Positions 8,056 through 15,380 of a DNA stretch of 16,928 bases are shown here, piece by piece. Source of the stretch: an uncultured Oscillospiraceae bacterium (lineage in GTDB: Bacteria > Bacillota > Clostridia > Oscillospirales > Ruminococcaceae); NCBI GenBank assembly GCA_910587135.1, contig CAJULF010000057.1, forward strand, positions 1 through 16,928, read 5' to 3'. Below the pieces are notes generated by a model. That model had not been told where the DNA came from. It was given only the letters and a program-made list of their open reading frames with translations, and ran no database searches. The position numbers were made by a program, and so were the translations under genes. How positions within the stretch are numbered: position 1 is the first letter of the stretch; each line of letters begins with the position of its first letter.

Positions 8056-8084
8056 TTGCAATTTATGTGCGGATATTGTATAAT
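8056..8084 (+). promoter_or_regulatory. Sigma-A promoter for the NlpC/P60-like gene
   Basis: TTGCAA (8056-8061), a 17-bp spacer, and a perfect TATAAT (8079-8084). Transcription from near 8091 would give a leader of about 230 nt. No coding frame in the leader is convincing. It contains the hairpins AGCGGC/GCCGCT (8091-8096 and 8108-8113) and GCGTTTT-TCGC-AAAACGC within 8170-8190. Confidence 0.75.
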
Positions 8085-8322
8085 AAATTCAGCGGCAAGT
8101 TTCGCAAGCCGCTGTGAAATTGAAGCTGGGCTTTGCGCAAAAAACAGGCAGATGTTTGGGATATTATGCCGCGTTTTTCGCAAAACGCCGCGGAGTTTTT
8201 ATGGCGTTATGGTGCGGAATTGTTCCGCGCGGGCGAAAAAACCGCCTATAATATAAGCAACCGATAAATGCGGCGGCTTTCGCGTAAAAATCCGCTTTTA
8301 ACATTCCCGCAGAGGTGACCTT

Positions 8323-8976
8323 ATGAAAAACAACATAATTCTTATAGCAATAGTTACCATACTGAGCCTTGCCATAATTATAACCGTGATACTCATCAGT
8401 ACCTCGGGGACAGAAAGCGTAGAATCGAGTAGTATTCCCGTGCTTTCACTTACGGAGGAATCAGACCCTCCGGATTTGCCCGATAAGCCTGATACCGAGC
8501 CGAGTCAGCCCACAGAAGAACCTGACGCGTCAACCGCTCCCGATACTTCGGGTGTGAGCGATTTGACGGAGGAATCTGCGGACGCGCTTCCGACCTCCGC
8601 AGGCGCGGCGGAGATAGTCGCGCTGGCGCATACGCTGCTCGGGGTGGAATTTGCGGAGGGCGGGGAGACTCCCGCGGGTTTCGATAATTCGGGATTTATC
8701 TACTATGTTCTTCGCGAGAACGGATATATAACTTGTCCGCGCGGCGTTTCGCAGCAGGCGGAAATGGGTACGCGTCTGGAGTATAACGAGCTGAAGGCGG
8801 GCGATCTGGCGTTCTTCTACAATGAGAGCGGCACAGGCGCGGGCTTCGGCGGGATATACATCGGCGGCGGAAAGATCATCGCCTGCCTTATGCCGGGCAC
8901 TGTCGTGAGAGAGGTGGATATAACCACGGAATACTACCGCAACAACTTCTACAAAGGGGTCAGTCTGAGCGGATAA
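8323..8976 (+). CDS. Membrane-anchored NlpC/P60-like pseudoenzyme
   Basis: This 217-residue protein has an N-terminal signal anchor (about 5-27, no lipobox Cys), a Pro/Glu/Asp/Ser/Thr-rich linker (about 30-93), and a C-terminal NlpC/P60-like domain (about 95-215). The domain follows the family layout: PAGFDNSGFIYYVLRENG, then CPRGVSQQAEMGT, ELKAGDLAFFY, and GFGGIYIGGGKIIAC. Active members have FDCSG, SHVGIYIG and IHA at these places. Here the catalytic Cys is N122, the base His is F175 and the third residue is A187, so the triad is absent. Active members cut D,L bonds in peptidoglycan stem peptides; this one should at most bind. The reading frame is intact, which argues against simple decay. 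GAGGTGA at 8312-8318 supports the start. Expression appears to depend on the 8056 promoter and the WalR-type boxes. Confidence 0.82.
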   Translation: MKNNIILIAIVTILSLAIIITVILISTSGTESVESSSIPVLSLTEESDPPDLPDKPDTEPSQPTEEPDASTAPDTSGVSDLTEESADALPTSAGAAEIVALAHTLLGVEFAEGGETPAGFDNSGFIYYVLRENGYITCPRGVSQQAEMGTRLEYNELKAGDLAFFYNESGTGAGFGGIYIGGGKIIACLMPGTVVREVDITTEYYRNNFYKGVSLSG

Positions 8977-8982
8977 TATTTT

Positions 8983-9034
8983 AACAAGATCGTCCCGCGG
9001 AACGCCCCACAGCGCTCCGCGGGCTTGTTGTGCG
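8983..9034 (+). terminator. Strong hairpin terminator after the NlpC/P60-like gene
   Basis: CCCGCGGAACGC (8994-9005) pairs with GCGCTCCGCGGG (9012-9023) with one mismatch. AACAAG (8983-8988) with CTTGTT (9024-9029) extends the stem across a bulge. The T tract is weak (TTGTTGT). Confidence 0.7.
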
Positions 9035-9073
9035 CCGACGGCGCGGCGGGTGCTGATTCGTTGTGTGAAATTG

Positions 9074-9234
9074 AGAACCTGTGTTTATAGGATTTGCGGC
9101 GGATTTTCGAGCAAATTTTGTCGAGGACAAGTCAAAATTTCGCAGGCTTGCTGTCGCAATCCAAGAAATTTTAACGCAGTCATCGGCAAAATTTTCCGGA
9201 AAGATGCGTGCAATATCCTATGAATACAGGTTCT
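9074..9234 (-). repeat. 161-bp palindromic element, copy 2 (inverted relative to copy 1)
   Basis: The ends begin AGAACCTGTGTTTATAGGAT (9074) and, on minus from 9234, AGAACCTGTATTCATAGGAT: 18 of 20 identical. Read on the minus strand, the interior aligns with copy 1 (GCACG then CTTTCCGG near one end, CGAAAATCCGC near the other), so this copy lies in the opposite orientation. It carries no open frame. Confidence 0.75.
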
Positions 9235-9295
9235 GAGAACTTTGGTCTTGTACAGGAGTTTTGGGGCGCTTCTTTTCGGCTGATTATGTTAAGGC

Positions 9296-9336
9296 AACAC
9301 CGCACAAAGCCGGCGATTTGCTCTTAGCACGGTGTT
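9296..9336 (+). other. Weak hairpin in the gap before the sigma gene
   Basis: AACACCG (9296-9302) pairs with CGGTGTT (9330-9336) across a 27-nt loop and is followed by TTTC. It could stop read-through into the sigma gene. The rest of 9235-9359 shows nothing I recognise. Confidence 0.35.
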
Positions 9337-9359
9337 TTTCTGAAAAAATTTCAAAATAC

Positions 9360-9388
9360 TGTAACCTTTTTTATTAAATTCTGTCTTA
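9360..9388 (+). promoter_or_regulatory. Predicted ECF-type autoregulatory promoter
   Basis: TGTAAC (9360-9365), 17 bp, then GTCTTA (9383-9388). This resembles the -35 TGTAAC/TGAAAC and -10 CGTC/CGAC classes of Bacillus ECF promoters. It lies directly before the sigma gene, as expected for autoregulation. The predicted leader is very short (about 15 nt). Confidence 0.5.
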
Positions 9389-9409
9389 TTGAGTGAGGGG
9401 GAGAATTTT

Positions 9410-9955
9410 ATGCAGGACAGCAGCATTATCGAGCTTTTCAACCGTCGTTCGGAGCAGGCGCTCTCCGAAATGCAGAAAAAGTACGGCAAGCTATGCAGCC
9501 AAATTGCTTACAACATTCTTAACAACAACGAAGATGCCGAGGAGGCGGTAAATATGGCATATGAGAAAGTCTGGGAGGCTATCCCGCCCGCGCAGCCCAA
9601 ATCTCTGTGCGGATATCTGTGCGCAACGGTTCGCAATACGGCGCTCAACAGCTCCGACAAGATACGCAGGCATCCCTGCGAGAGCTTCTATGACGAGCTG
9701 GGTGAGATAATTCCCGACAGCAGGACCGTGGAAACCGAATACGACAGCAATCAGATAGGTATATACATAAACACGTTTCTGGGAAAAATCAAGAAAAAGA
9801 ACAGACAAATATTTGTGGCACGATACTACTACAACATGTCGGTAAGCGATATAGCCGGATCGTTGGGAATAAGCGAGTCTGCTGTTAAAACTCAGCTTTC
9901 CCGCACCCGTGCCAAGCTAAGGGCCTACCTTGAGGAAAGAGGTGTTGAGGTATGA
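9410..9955 (+). CDS. ECF-type RNA polymerase sigma factor
   Basis: This encodes a 181-residue sigma-70 family protein with only regions 2 and 4. Region 2 is about 20-82, with NNNEDAEEAVNMAYEKVWEA typical of the core-binding and -10-reading helices and GYLCATVRNTALN following. Region 4 is about 118-172, with the helix-turn-helix MSVSDIAGSLGISESAVKTQ followed by LSRTRAKLRAYL. It would direct RNA polymerase to promoters like the one just upstream. I chose ATG at 9410 because GAGGGGGAG (9395-9402) sits 7 bp before it; a TTG at 9389 extends the frame but has no ribosome binding site. Its stop overlaps the next start as ATGA, implying translational coupling to its regulator. Confidence 0.88.
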   Translation: MQDSSIIELFNRRSEQALSEMQKKYGKLCSQIAYNILNNNEDAEEAVNMAYEKVWEAIPPAQPKSLCGYLCATVRNTALNSSDKIRRHPCESFYDELGEIIPDSRTVETEYDSNQIGIYINTFLGKIKKKNRQIFVARYYYNMSVSDIAGSLGISESAVKTQLSRTRAKLRAYLEERGVEV

Positions 9956-12900
9956 GTTATCAGAGCAAGAAGCTGTGGGACGAGGTTCTCGATAAAATCG
10001 ACCCGAAATACGCGAATGAGGCGGCGGAGTTGTTCGGGAAAGAGCTACGCGCCGCAGATGAGGAATACGGCGAACTGGTGCCCGTAGAGGCGAAAAGGCT
10101 TCCGCAGATATACGGAAAAAGGCGGTTTGTCGGCGGCATAATCGGATTTGCGGCTGCCGCGGCGGTGCTGGCGCTTTCGGTGGGCGCGGCGGTAAGGTAT
10201 GTGAAAAAGGACAATATCGTGCAGTCCGACCCCAAGGACAGCTCTGTGTCGGACGACAACTCGACGATCATACGCGAGAACGAGAATCTGCCGGACAATA
10301 TCACGCTTCCTACCGATCCCGCGCTTTACTCGGAGGACTACTCAATTTACGACAGGTACTTCTGCGGAAGATGGATACAGTCCGCGGGAGAGGTTGGGTA
10401 TTACGATACCCGCAATCAGGTTTACAATATAGGCTACGCTCCCTCGGAGAACGGTCTTTTCCTTAATAAGACATATCGGTTTTACGGAAGCATAGGTTTC
10501 TGTGAGGACGAGCAGGGCGCTTATATGGCTGCTTTCAGCTATCGTGACAACGGGCAGGTGTCGGACGCGGAGATCGTTTACTCCCCCGAGGGCGACTCCG
10601 ACACGCTTTATCTCTATACCATCAGTTTTATAGAGGACGAGGAGCCGTCTCAAAATCTGAATAAGGCTTTTGTCCGCGACGGTGAATATGTCGAGGAGAA
10701 TATCGGCGCGCTGAATTATCTCGGCATTCGCAAGGTGTGCTTGGAGATGGGTATCGACCCGAATCTGATCTACAAGCCTGTCAGCTACAATCTTGACGGT
10801 CTGCGCCTTACGCGTCAGGAAGAAACGTCGCTGATGGTCAGCGACGGGGTTATTATCAACTACCGCGGCGAGGACCGGCTGGAATTTGCTATGAAGTGCG
10901 CTGTTGTGGGTAATGATACCGCGTTCTACAATATCGCCGTGACAAAGGAAAACGGTGAATGGAGCGGACCTGTTCTTGTGGATTATACCGAGCCGCCGGT
11001 TTTCATGGATAGGATACCCGAAAATACCGGAGAGATCGACCGCGGTATCTTAGAGGAGTATTTCTTCGGAGAGTGGCGCAGGGACGGTCTGCTGAACGGT
11101 GATAACAGCAGCGCTTCAGATGATATATCATCGGATATATCATCGCCTGATAAGATAGCGATAATGAATTCCGACTTTGAACGCGAGGGAGAAGCTCCCG
11201 AGTTTGTTTCGGCGTTCCGCGGCGATGAGGGCGCTTTCGCCTATACCGCCGACGGCGCGGTCTGCTTTGTTCCCGAAAACAACAGGCAGCTTATGTATCG
11301 CTTCACGGGCGGCGATCCGAATGAATATACGATCTACCGTCTCAGCGTATGCATTACCGCGGAAAACCGCGACCTGTTCGGCGTTCTTACGGAGCTTGGC
11401 AGGGATAAGCTGTTCGACACGCTTGGAAGCGCTTTTGAGGATACCTACAACAGCTTTATCGAGTATTATCTGACCGCCGTGGTAAACGGGGATATAATGT
11501 GGCTGAACCTTGAGGGTGAGCCTTATTTCCTTTGCACTGCGGAGCTAAGCTCCGACAGGGTTTCGCTTGCGCATAAGTATTTTGAGAAGGCGGGGTATAA
11601 AGAAACTACTCTGATCAGCGTTTTTGAAAAGTCGGGAGATAAGTGGGAATTCGTTGAGACCTACTATGATATCGACTATGACTACACTATGTTGGAGGGG
11701 GAAAATGCCGGTGGTGATCTGACCGAAGCCGATGCACTCACATTATATGAGGAAGTATTTTTCGGGGAGTGGGAGAACGCGGGACTGTCTGACGGTACTA
11801 TGGTTTGCAGCTATACTGAGGAGATATGGGGAACAAGACTTCCCTATGAGGGAACCGACGGATATTATATGAGCAGGCTTAGCGGCGGAGCGTTTGAAGT
11901 GTTTTTTATTCCTCATGCCGATTTGGATTCCATGTATCATTACAGCGAGGGTGTGTTCTTATTTGACAACAGCGGCGGCATTATAACTCAAAAGCGGGAT
12001 TATTCCCAAAAGCTTGTCAGAACCTCAAAGCAGTTTGATAAAGAACTGCATGATATGATGACACTAAGTTGGATGTTTGGAAGAGAAAAGCTGTTTGACT
12101 ATGCAGGCGGAAATTTCGGTGATCTGTTCTGCGATATAGAGTTCTCGGAAGACTTTGTTCTTGACAAAAACGGCGTTTCGTGGAAGTCGGGGATGTATCA
12201 AGGTTATGCGGCAAGCGGCAATTTTGATCCTGTTCTTGTGAGTCTGGGGGAGGATCGAATAATAATCAGCCAGACCTACTATCAGCCTAAGCTAACCGAT
12301 TACGGTTATTCGGAGTATGACTTCGATTCCACCTTTGAAAACGGAATGCTGAAAAACTTTCTGCTTACCTTTACAAGACAGGACGGTGTGTGGACATGTG
12401 AGATATCAGACGCAGGTGAAAGCGTTGGAGCGATTATCAGTTTCAATATGGATATGAGTATTTTCCCGCGCTTCTTCGGGGTATGGAGCAACGGAGAGGC
12501 AAGCTATACGCTGGACTATTACCGTGATTTCTGCGAGGTTGACACAAGCTGGATAACTGGCTTTGCGGAGACCGATTCCTTGTGGCTTATGAAGGTGCAC
12601 CGCGCCGACAGGGGGCGCAGCGATGTTATACCGATAAGCTCCGGCGACGTGCTTTTTGCAATAGAAAAATCCGACCCCGATACGGTGAAAATCTACAAGT
12701 ACGCGGACGCGCTGCCCTCGGGAGAGCCTCTTAAGACCTTTACCAGAATCGAGAAGCTCGATACGGCGTTCCCCGACAGGGGATACATATCCATTTACGG
12801 GTTGTATGCCCTGATAGATATTATTGATGACAGCGGTTTTGAGTCGGCTGTAAAGGAATATTGCTTTACAGGCTCTATAACAGCGCCCGGAGGACAAACA

Positions 12901-14079
12901 CTTTATGCCGACCCGAGCGAAATATCCAAGCCGGAATATGTTATTCTGGAAAACGACTTTTACAAGGTAAAGCTCGCTACCACATTCTACTCCGAGAATA
13001 AGGGGAAGGCTTATGACTATGTTGTTACCTTTATAAACGGGTACAGCGGCTATTCCGGCAATAATTGGCATGTGCACGCCTACGAGCCTGCGATATACGG
13101 GCTGGCGGACGCGGATAAAATACAGCTTGACAGCGGCAGCTACTATGCTTTCAACGATGAGAGCGACGGTACGCATCTTTACTTCTTCGACAGCTCCGAC
13201 AGCATTATCTACGAGCTGGACGAAGCCGCTGACAATGCTGTGTACGCTCTCAACGGAAACGATCTTTTTGTGCTGAAGCCCGTTGATGAGGAAAGTCTGC
13301 TTACCAGATATATAAATGGAAAAAATGGCGGTTCTTGCTTGCCGGCAAATATTTGGGAATATTCCGAATTGAGAGAAAATGGGGTAATGATGCCCGAATC
13401 CCTTGAATTTAAGGGAGATTATCTGCTGGCGGGATTTTATAACGGAGAAACGAGGTTCTATTCCGTTTGTCTGCCGTATGAGATATATCTTCAGGTGCTG
13501 CTTGAAACAGATTATCTGGAGGTGTCCGAAGACGGCTTCACTGTCCGCGAGAACGGGGAATATAAATTCTACGGCACCAATGGCGACAGCCCGGAGAACG
13601 CTTTGCCGCTGATAAGGGCGAGGGCGTCGCAGGCTTGGAGTGCGCTTGTCTTGACTACATATAGGCTTGATCCCAAAACGGACAGTATGACCTTTGAAAA
13701 GGACGGAATGACCTATTATGCTGCCGGAAATCCTTTGTTTCCGAGTTACCGTGATTTTGAGGATTACTTTAAGGGAGCGTTTACCGACGAACTTGCCGCC
13801 GAATTGCTAAATTCCCACAATGTCGTCACAAATCACGACGGACGTCTGTATGCCGTCGACGGCGCCAGAGGCGGCGATCTGAGCATTGCCGAGGTAAGAG
13901 AAAGCGAGCTGAATTTCATTGATGAGAGCACCGCGGTGATAGTTGTTGAAGTATATCGCTGGGAAGATATGTTGGGAGAAAACCAAATTATGAGTGAAGA
14001 ACCAGACGAGGTATACTCGCTCTATCTGGAAAAAACCGACGATGGATGGCGCTTCTCAAATTATTACGAGCCGTTTTAA
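9952..14079 (+). CDS. Giant membrane anti-sigma/receptor with four repeats and IseA-like C-terminus
   Basis: This is a 1375-residue single-pass protein. Residues 1-58 are cytoplasmic and charged, with LWDEVLDKIDPKYANEAAEL, a motif common in clostridial anti-sigma proteins of the DUF4179-like type. The membrane helix is about 59-82, preceded by KRR. Outside, four copies of an FFGEW-type motif (YFCGRW 136-141, YFFGEW 370-375, VFFGEW 602-607, RFFGVW 840-845) mark tandem repeats of about 235 residues. Copies 2 and 3 share GR(D/E)KLFD and end in a W-containing strand. Residues about 1210-1375 resemble IseA/NTF2-like domains: DYFKGAFTDELAAELL, then DGRLYAVDGARGGDL. Overlap with the sigma gene suggests it holds the sigma factor at the membrane. 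The repeats match no family I can name, and the IseA assignment is tentative. I did not see an obvious anti-sigma zinc motif. Confidence 0.8.
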   Translation: MSYQSKKLWDEVLDKIDPKYANEAAELFGKELRAADEEYGELVPVEAKRLPQIYGKRRFVGGIIGFAAAAAVLALSVGAAVRYVKKDNIVQSDPKDSSVSDDNSTIIRENENLPDNITLPTDPALYSEDYSIYDRYFCGRWIQSAGEVGYYDTRNQVYNIGYAPSENGLFLNKTYRFYGSIGFCEDEQGAYMAAFSYRDNGQVSDAEIVYSPEGDSDTLYLYTISFIEDEEPSQNLNKAFVRDGEYVEENIGALNYLGIRKVCLEMGIDPNLIYKPVSYNLDGLRLTRQEETSLMVSDGVIINYRGEDRLEFAMKCAVVGNDTAFYNIAVTKENGEWSGPVLVDYTEPPVFMDRIPENTGEIDRGILEEYFFGEWRRDGLLNGDNSSASDDISSDISSPDKIAIMNSDFEREGEAPEFVSAFRGDEGAFAYTADGAVCFVPENNRQLMYRFTGGDPNEYTIYRLSVCITAENRDLFGVLTELGRDKLFDTLGSAFEDTYNSFIEYYLTAVVNGDIMWLNLEGEPYFLCTAELSSDRVSLAHKYFEKAGYKETTLISVFEKSGDKWEFVETYYDIDYDYTMLEGENAGGDLTEADALTLYEEVFFGEWENAGLSDGTMVCSYTEEIWGTRLPYEGTDGYYMSRLSGGAFEVFFIPHADLDSMYHYSEGVFLFDNSGGIITQKRDYSQKLVRTSKQFDKELHDMMTLSWMFGREKLFDYAGGNFGDLFCDIEFSEDFVLDKNGVSWKSGMYQGYAASGNFDPVLVSLGEDRIIISQTYYQPKLTDYGYSEYDFDSTFENGMLKNFLLTFTRQDGVWTCEISDAGESVGAIISFNMDMSIFPRFFGVWSNGEASYTLDYYRDFCEVDTSWITGFAETDSLWLMKVHRADRGRSDVIPISSGDVLFAIEKSDPDTVKIYKYADALPSGEPLKTFTRIEKLDTAFPDRGYISIYGLYALIDIIDDSGFESAVKEYCFTGSITAPGGQTLYADPSEISKPEYVILENDFYKVKLATTFYSENKGKAYDYVVTFINGYSGYSGNNWHVHAYEPAIYGLADADKIQLDSGSYYAFNDESDGTHLYFFDSSDSIIYELDEAADNAVYALNGNDLFVLKPVDEESLLTRYINGKNGGSCLPANIWEYSELRENGVMMPESLEFKGDYLLAGFYNGETRFYSVCLPYEIYLQVLLETDYLEVSEDGFTVRENGEYKFYGTNGDSPENALPLIRARASQAWSALVLTTYRLDPKTDSMTFEKDGMTYYAAGNPLFPSYRDFEDYFKGAFTDELAAELLNSHNVVTNHDGRLYAVDGARGGDLSIAEVRESELNFIDESTAVIVVEVYRWEDMLGENQIMSEEPDEVYSLYLEKTDDGWRFSNYYEPF
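11122..11145 (+). repeat. 12-bp tandem duplication inside the receptor gene
   Basis: GATATATCATCG occurs twice head to tail (11122-11133 and 11134-11145), encoding DISSDISS in a Ser/Asp linker within ectodomain repeat 2. It is in frame and looks like recent slippage. Confidence 0.7.
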
Positions 14080-14123
14080 CGGCATAATTTACATAAATGT
14101 TTCTTTTCATTGACCTCCCATAA

Positions 14124-14165
14124 AATTTCGCCCCGATGTAACGTCGGGGCGAAAAATTTTGTTTT
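14124..14165 (+). terminator. Strong terminator after the receptor gene
   Basis: TTTCGCCCCGA (14126-14136) and TCGGGGCGAAA (14144-14154) form an 11-bp perfect stem with a 7-nt loop, followed by a T-rich tract to about 14165. It separates the sigma/receptor operon from galE. Confidence 0.92.
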
Positions 14166-14180
14166 TGATAAATAAACCGA

Positions 14181-14209
14181 TTGACAAAAGAGCAAAACAG
14201 TAGTATAAT
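14181..14209 (+). promoter_or_regulatory. Consensus sigma-A promoter of galE
   Basis: TTGACA (14181-14186), a 17-bp spacer, and TATAAT (14204-14209): a full consensus match. This implies strong, probably constitutive expression. Confidence 0.93.
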
Positions 14210-14243
14210 AAATTTATATTTTTTATGTACGGAGGTTTTTGTT

Positions 14244-15257
14244 ATGGCTATTTTAGTAACGGGCGGAGCGGGTTTTATCGGCTCTCACACCTGCGTTGAG
14301 CTTCTTAACGCGGGGGAAGAAATCGTTGTAATGGACAACTTCTACAATTCCAATACCCGCGCGCTCGACGGTATTAAAGAGATAACCGGAAAGAGCTTTA
14401 AGTTTTATGAGGACGATATGCTGGATATGCCCGCCATTGACAGGATCTTTTCGGAAAACGACATTGAGCAGGTCATTCACTTTGCGGGCTACAAATGTGT
14501 TCCCGAAAGCGTGGAGAAGCCGCTGGTGTACTACTCCAACAATCTGCGCGGCACGTTCAATATCCTTGAGACCATGAAGAAATACGGCTGCACCAAATTC
14601 GTGTTCAGCTCCTCGGCTACGGTATACGGTATTCCCGAAACCGTTCCGGTCAAGGAGGATTTTCCGCTGTCGGCGATAAATCCCTACGGCAGCACAAAGC
14701 TGATTATAGAAAACCTTTGCCGCGAGATGTACGCGGCGGACAACTCATGGACAATGATCCTGCTTCGCTACTTCAATCCCGTGGGCGCTCATAAGAGCGG
14801 AAAGATAGGCGAGGATCCCAACGGCATACCCAACAACCTTATGCCCATAGTTCTCGATAAGGCTGCGGGCAAGCGCGACGTGCTTCAAGTGGCGGGCAAT
14901 GACTACCCCACTCCCGACGGAAGCTGTGTGAGGGACTATATCCACGTTGTTGATCTTGCAAAGGGTCATGTGGCGGCGGTTAAGAAAGCGCGCGCTTTGA
15001 ACGGCGGCTGCCCCGCTTACAACCTCGGAACGGGCAACGGATATTCCGTTATTGAAATACTTGAAGCGTTTCAGAAAGTGAACGGCATTGACCTCGGATA
15101 TACCATAGGTTCGCGCCGCCCGGGCGACGCCGCTACCACTTACTCCGACCCCTCGCTCGCGGAAAAGGAACTCGGCTGGAAGGCGGAGCTCGGCATTGAG
15201 GATATGTGCAGAGACGCGTGGAATTTCAGAAAGATACGCGAAGCTGAAAATAAATGA
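14244..15257 (+). CDS. galE: UDP-glucose 4-epimerase
   Basis: This is a 337-residue short-chain dehydrogenase/reductase of the extended type. The NAD-binding Rossmann motif is GGAGFIG (7-13). The catalytic residues are S124 in FSSSATVYG and the Y148-x3-K152 pair in NPYGSTK. LRYFNPVGAH, DGSCVRDYIHVVDLA and the C-terminal RRPGDAA are GalE signatures. It interconverts UDP-galactose and UDP-glucose in the Leloir pathway and supplies UDP-galactose for surface glycans. The length is normal for the family. ATG at 14244 is chosen because GGAGG lies at 14231-14235; an upstream in-frame TTG at 14181 overlaps the -35 element and cannot be the start. It is monocistronic, and functionally linked to the beta-galactosidase in this window by galactose metabolism. 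Confidence 0.96.
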   Translation: MAILVTGGAGFIGSHTCVELLNAGEEIVVMDNFYNSNTRALDGIKEITGKSFKFYEDDMLDMPAIDRIFSENDIEQVIHFAGYKCVPESVEKPLVYYSNNLRGTFNILETMKKYGCTKFVFSSSATVYGIPETVPVKEDFPLSAINPYGSTKLIIENLCREMYAADNSWTMILLRYFNPVGAHKSGKIGEDPNGIPNNLMPIVLDKAAGKRDVLQVAGNDYPTPDGSCVRDYIHVVDLAKGHVAAVKKARALNGGCPAYNLGTGNGYSVIEILEAFQKVNGIDLGYTIGSRRPGDAATTYSDPSLAEKELGWKAELGIEDMCRDAWNFRKIREAENK

Positions 15258-15261
15258 TTTT

Positions 15262-15285
15262 AAGCCGCCCGATTTATGGCGGCTT
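15262..15285 (+). terminator. galE hairpin, copy 1
   Basis: AAGCCGCC (15262-15269) pairs with GGCGGCTT (15278-15285), 5 bp after the galE stop. There is no T tract: the repeat cluster begins immediately (CAGTCTGTATA). Confidence 0.6.
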
Positions 15286-15380
15286 CAGTCTGTATATAAA
15301 GGTTGACCAAGAACGGATTATTTAAAAAATTTCAAAATTTCATGCGCCGACATTGCGTTGTCAATAGGCTTTTTCTACAG
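15286..15380 (+). repeat. Deletion derivative of the three-way-junction repeat
   Basis: The left 55 bp (15286-15340) are identical to 15407-15461. The sequence then jumps straight to CATGCGCCGACATTGCG, which is the right part of the full copy. The missing piece is about 94 bp, bounded by AAATTTC in the full copy, and removes both internal hairpins. Confidence 0.8.

Noticed and set aside
8056..8256. 66-residue open frame upstream of the NlpC/P60-like gene
   Set aside because: It begins inside the -35 element and covers the promoter and hairpins, so it cannot be translated from that promoter.
7830..9234. Composite transposon formed by the two 160-bp elements
   Set aside because: The elements carry no transposase and I saw no target-site duplication at the outer ends.
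9389..9409. TTG start extending the sigma factor by 7 residues
   Set aside because: It lies at the end of the predicted -10 element and has no ribosome binding site, while ATG at 9410 has GAGGGGGAG at ideal spacing.
11122..11145. Phase-variable tract in the receptor gene
   Set aside because: The 12-bp tandem unit is a multiple of three, so gain or loss keeps the frame and would only change linker length.
14181..14243. TTG start extending GalE by 21 residues
   Set aside because: It coincides with the TTGACA -35 element; ATG at 14244 has GGAGG and gives the standard GalE N-terminus.
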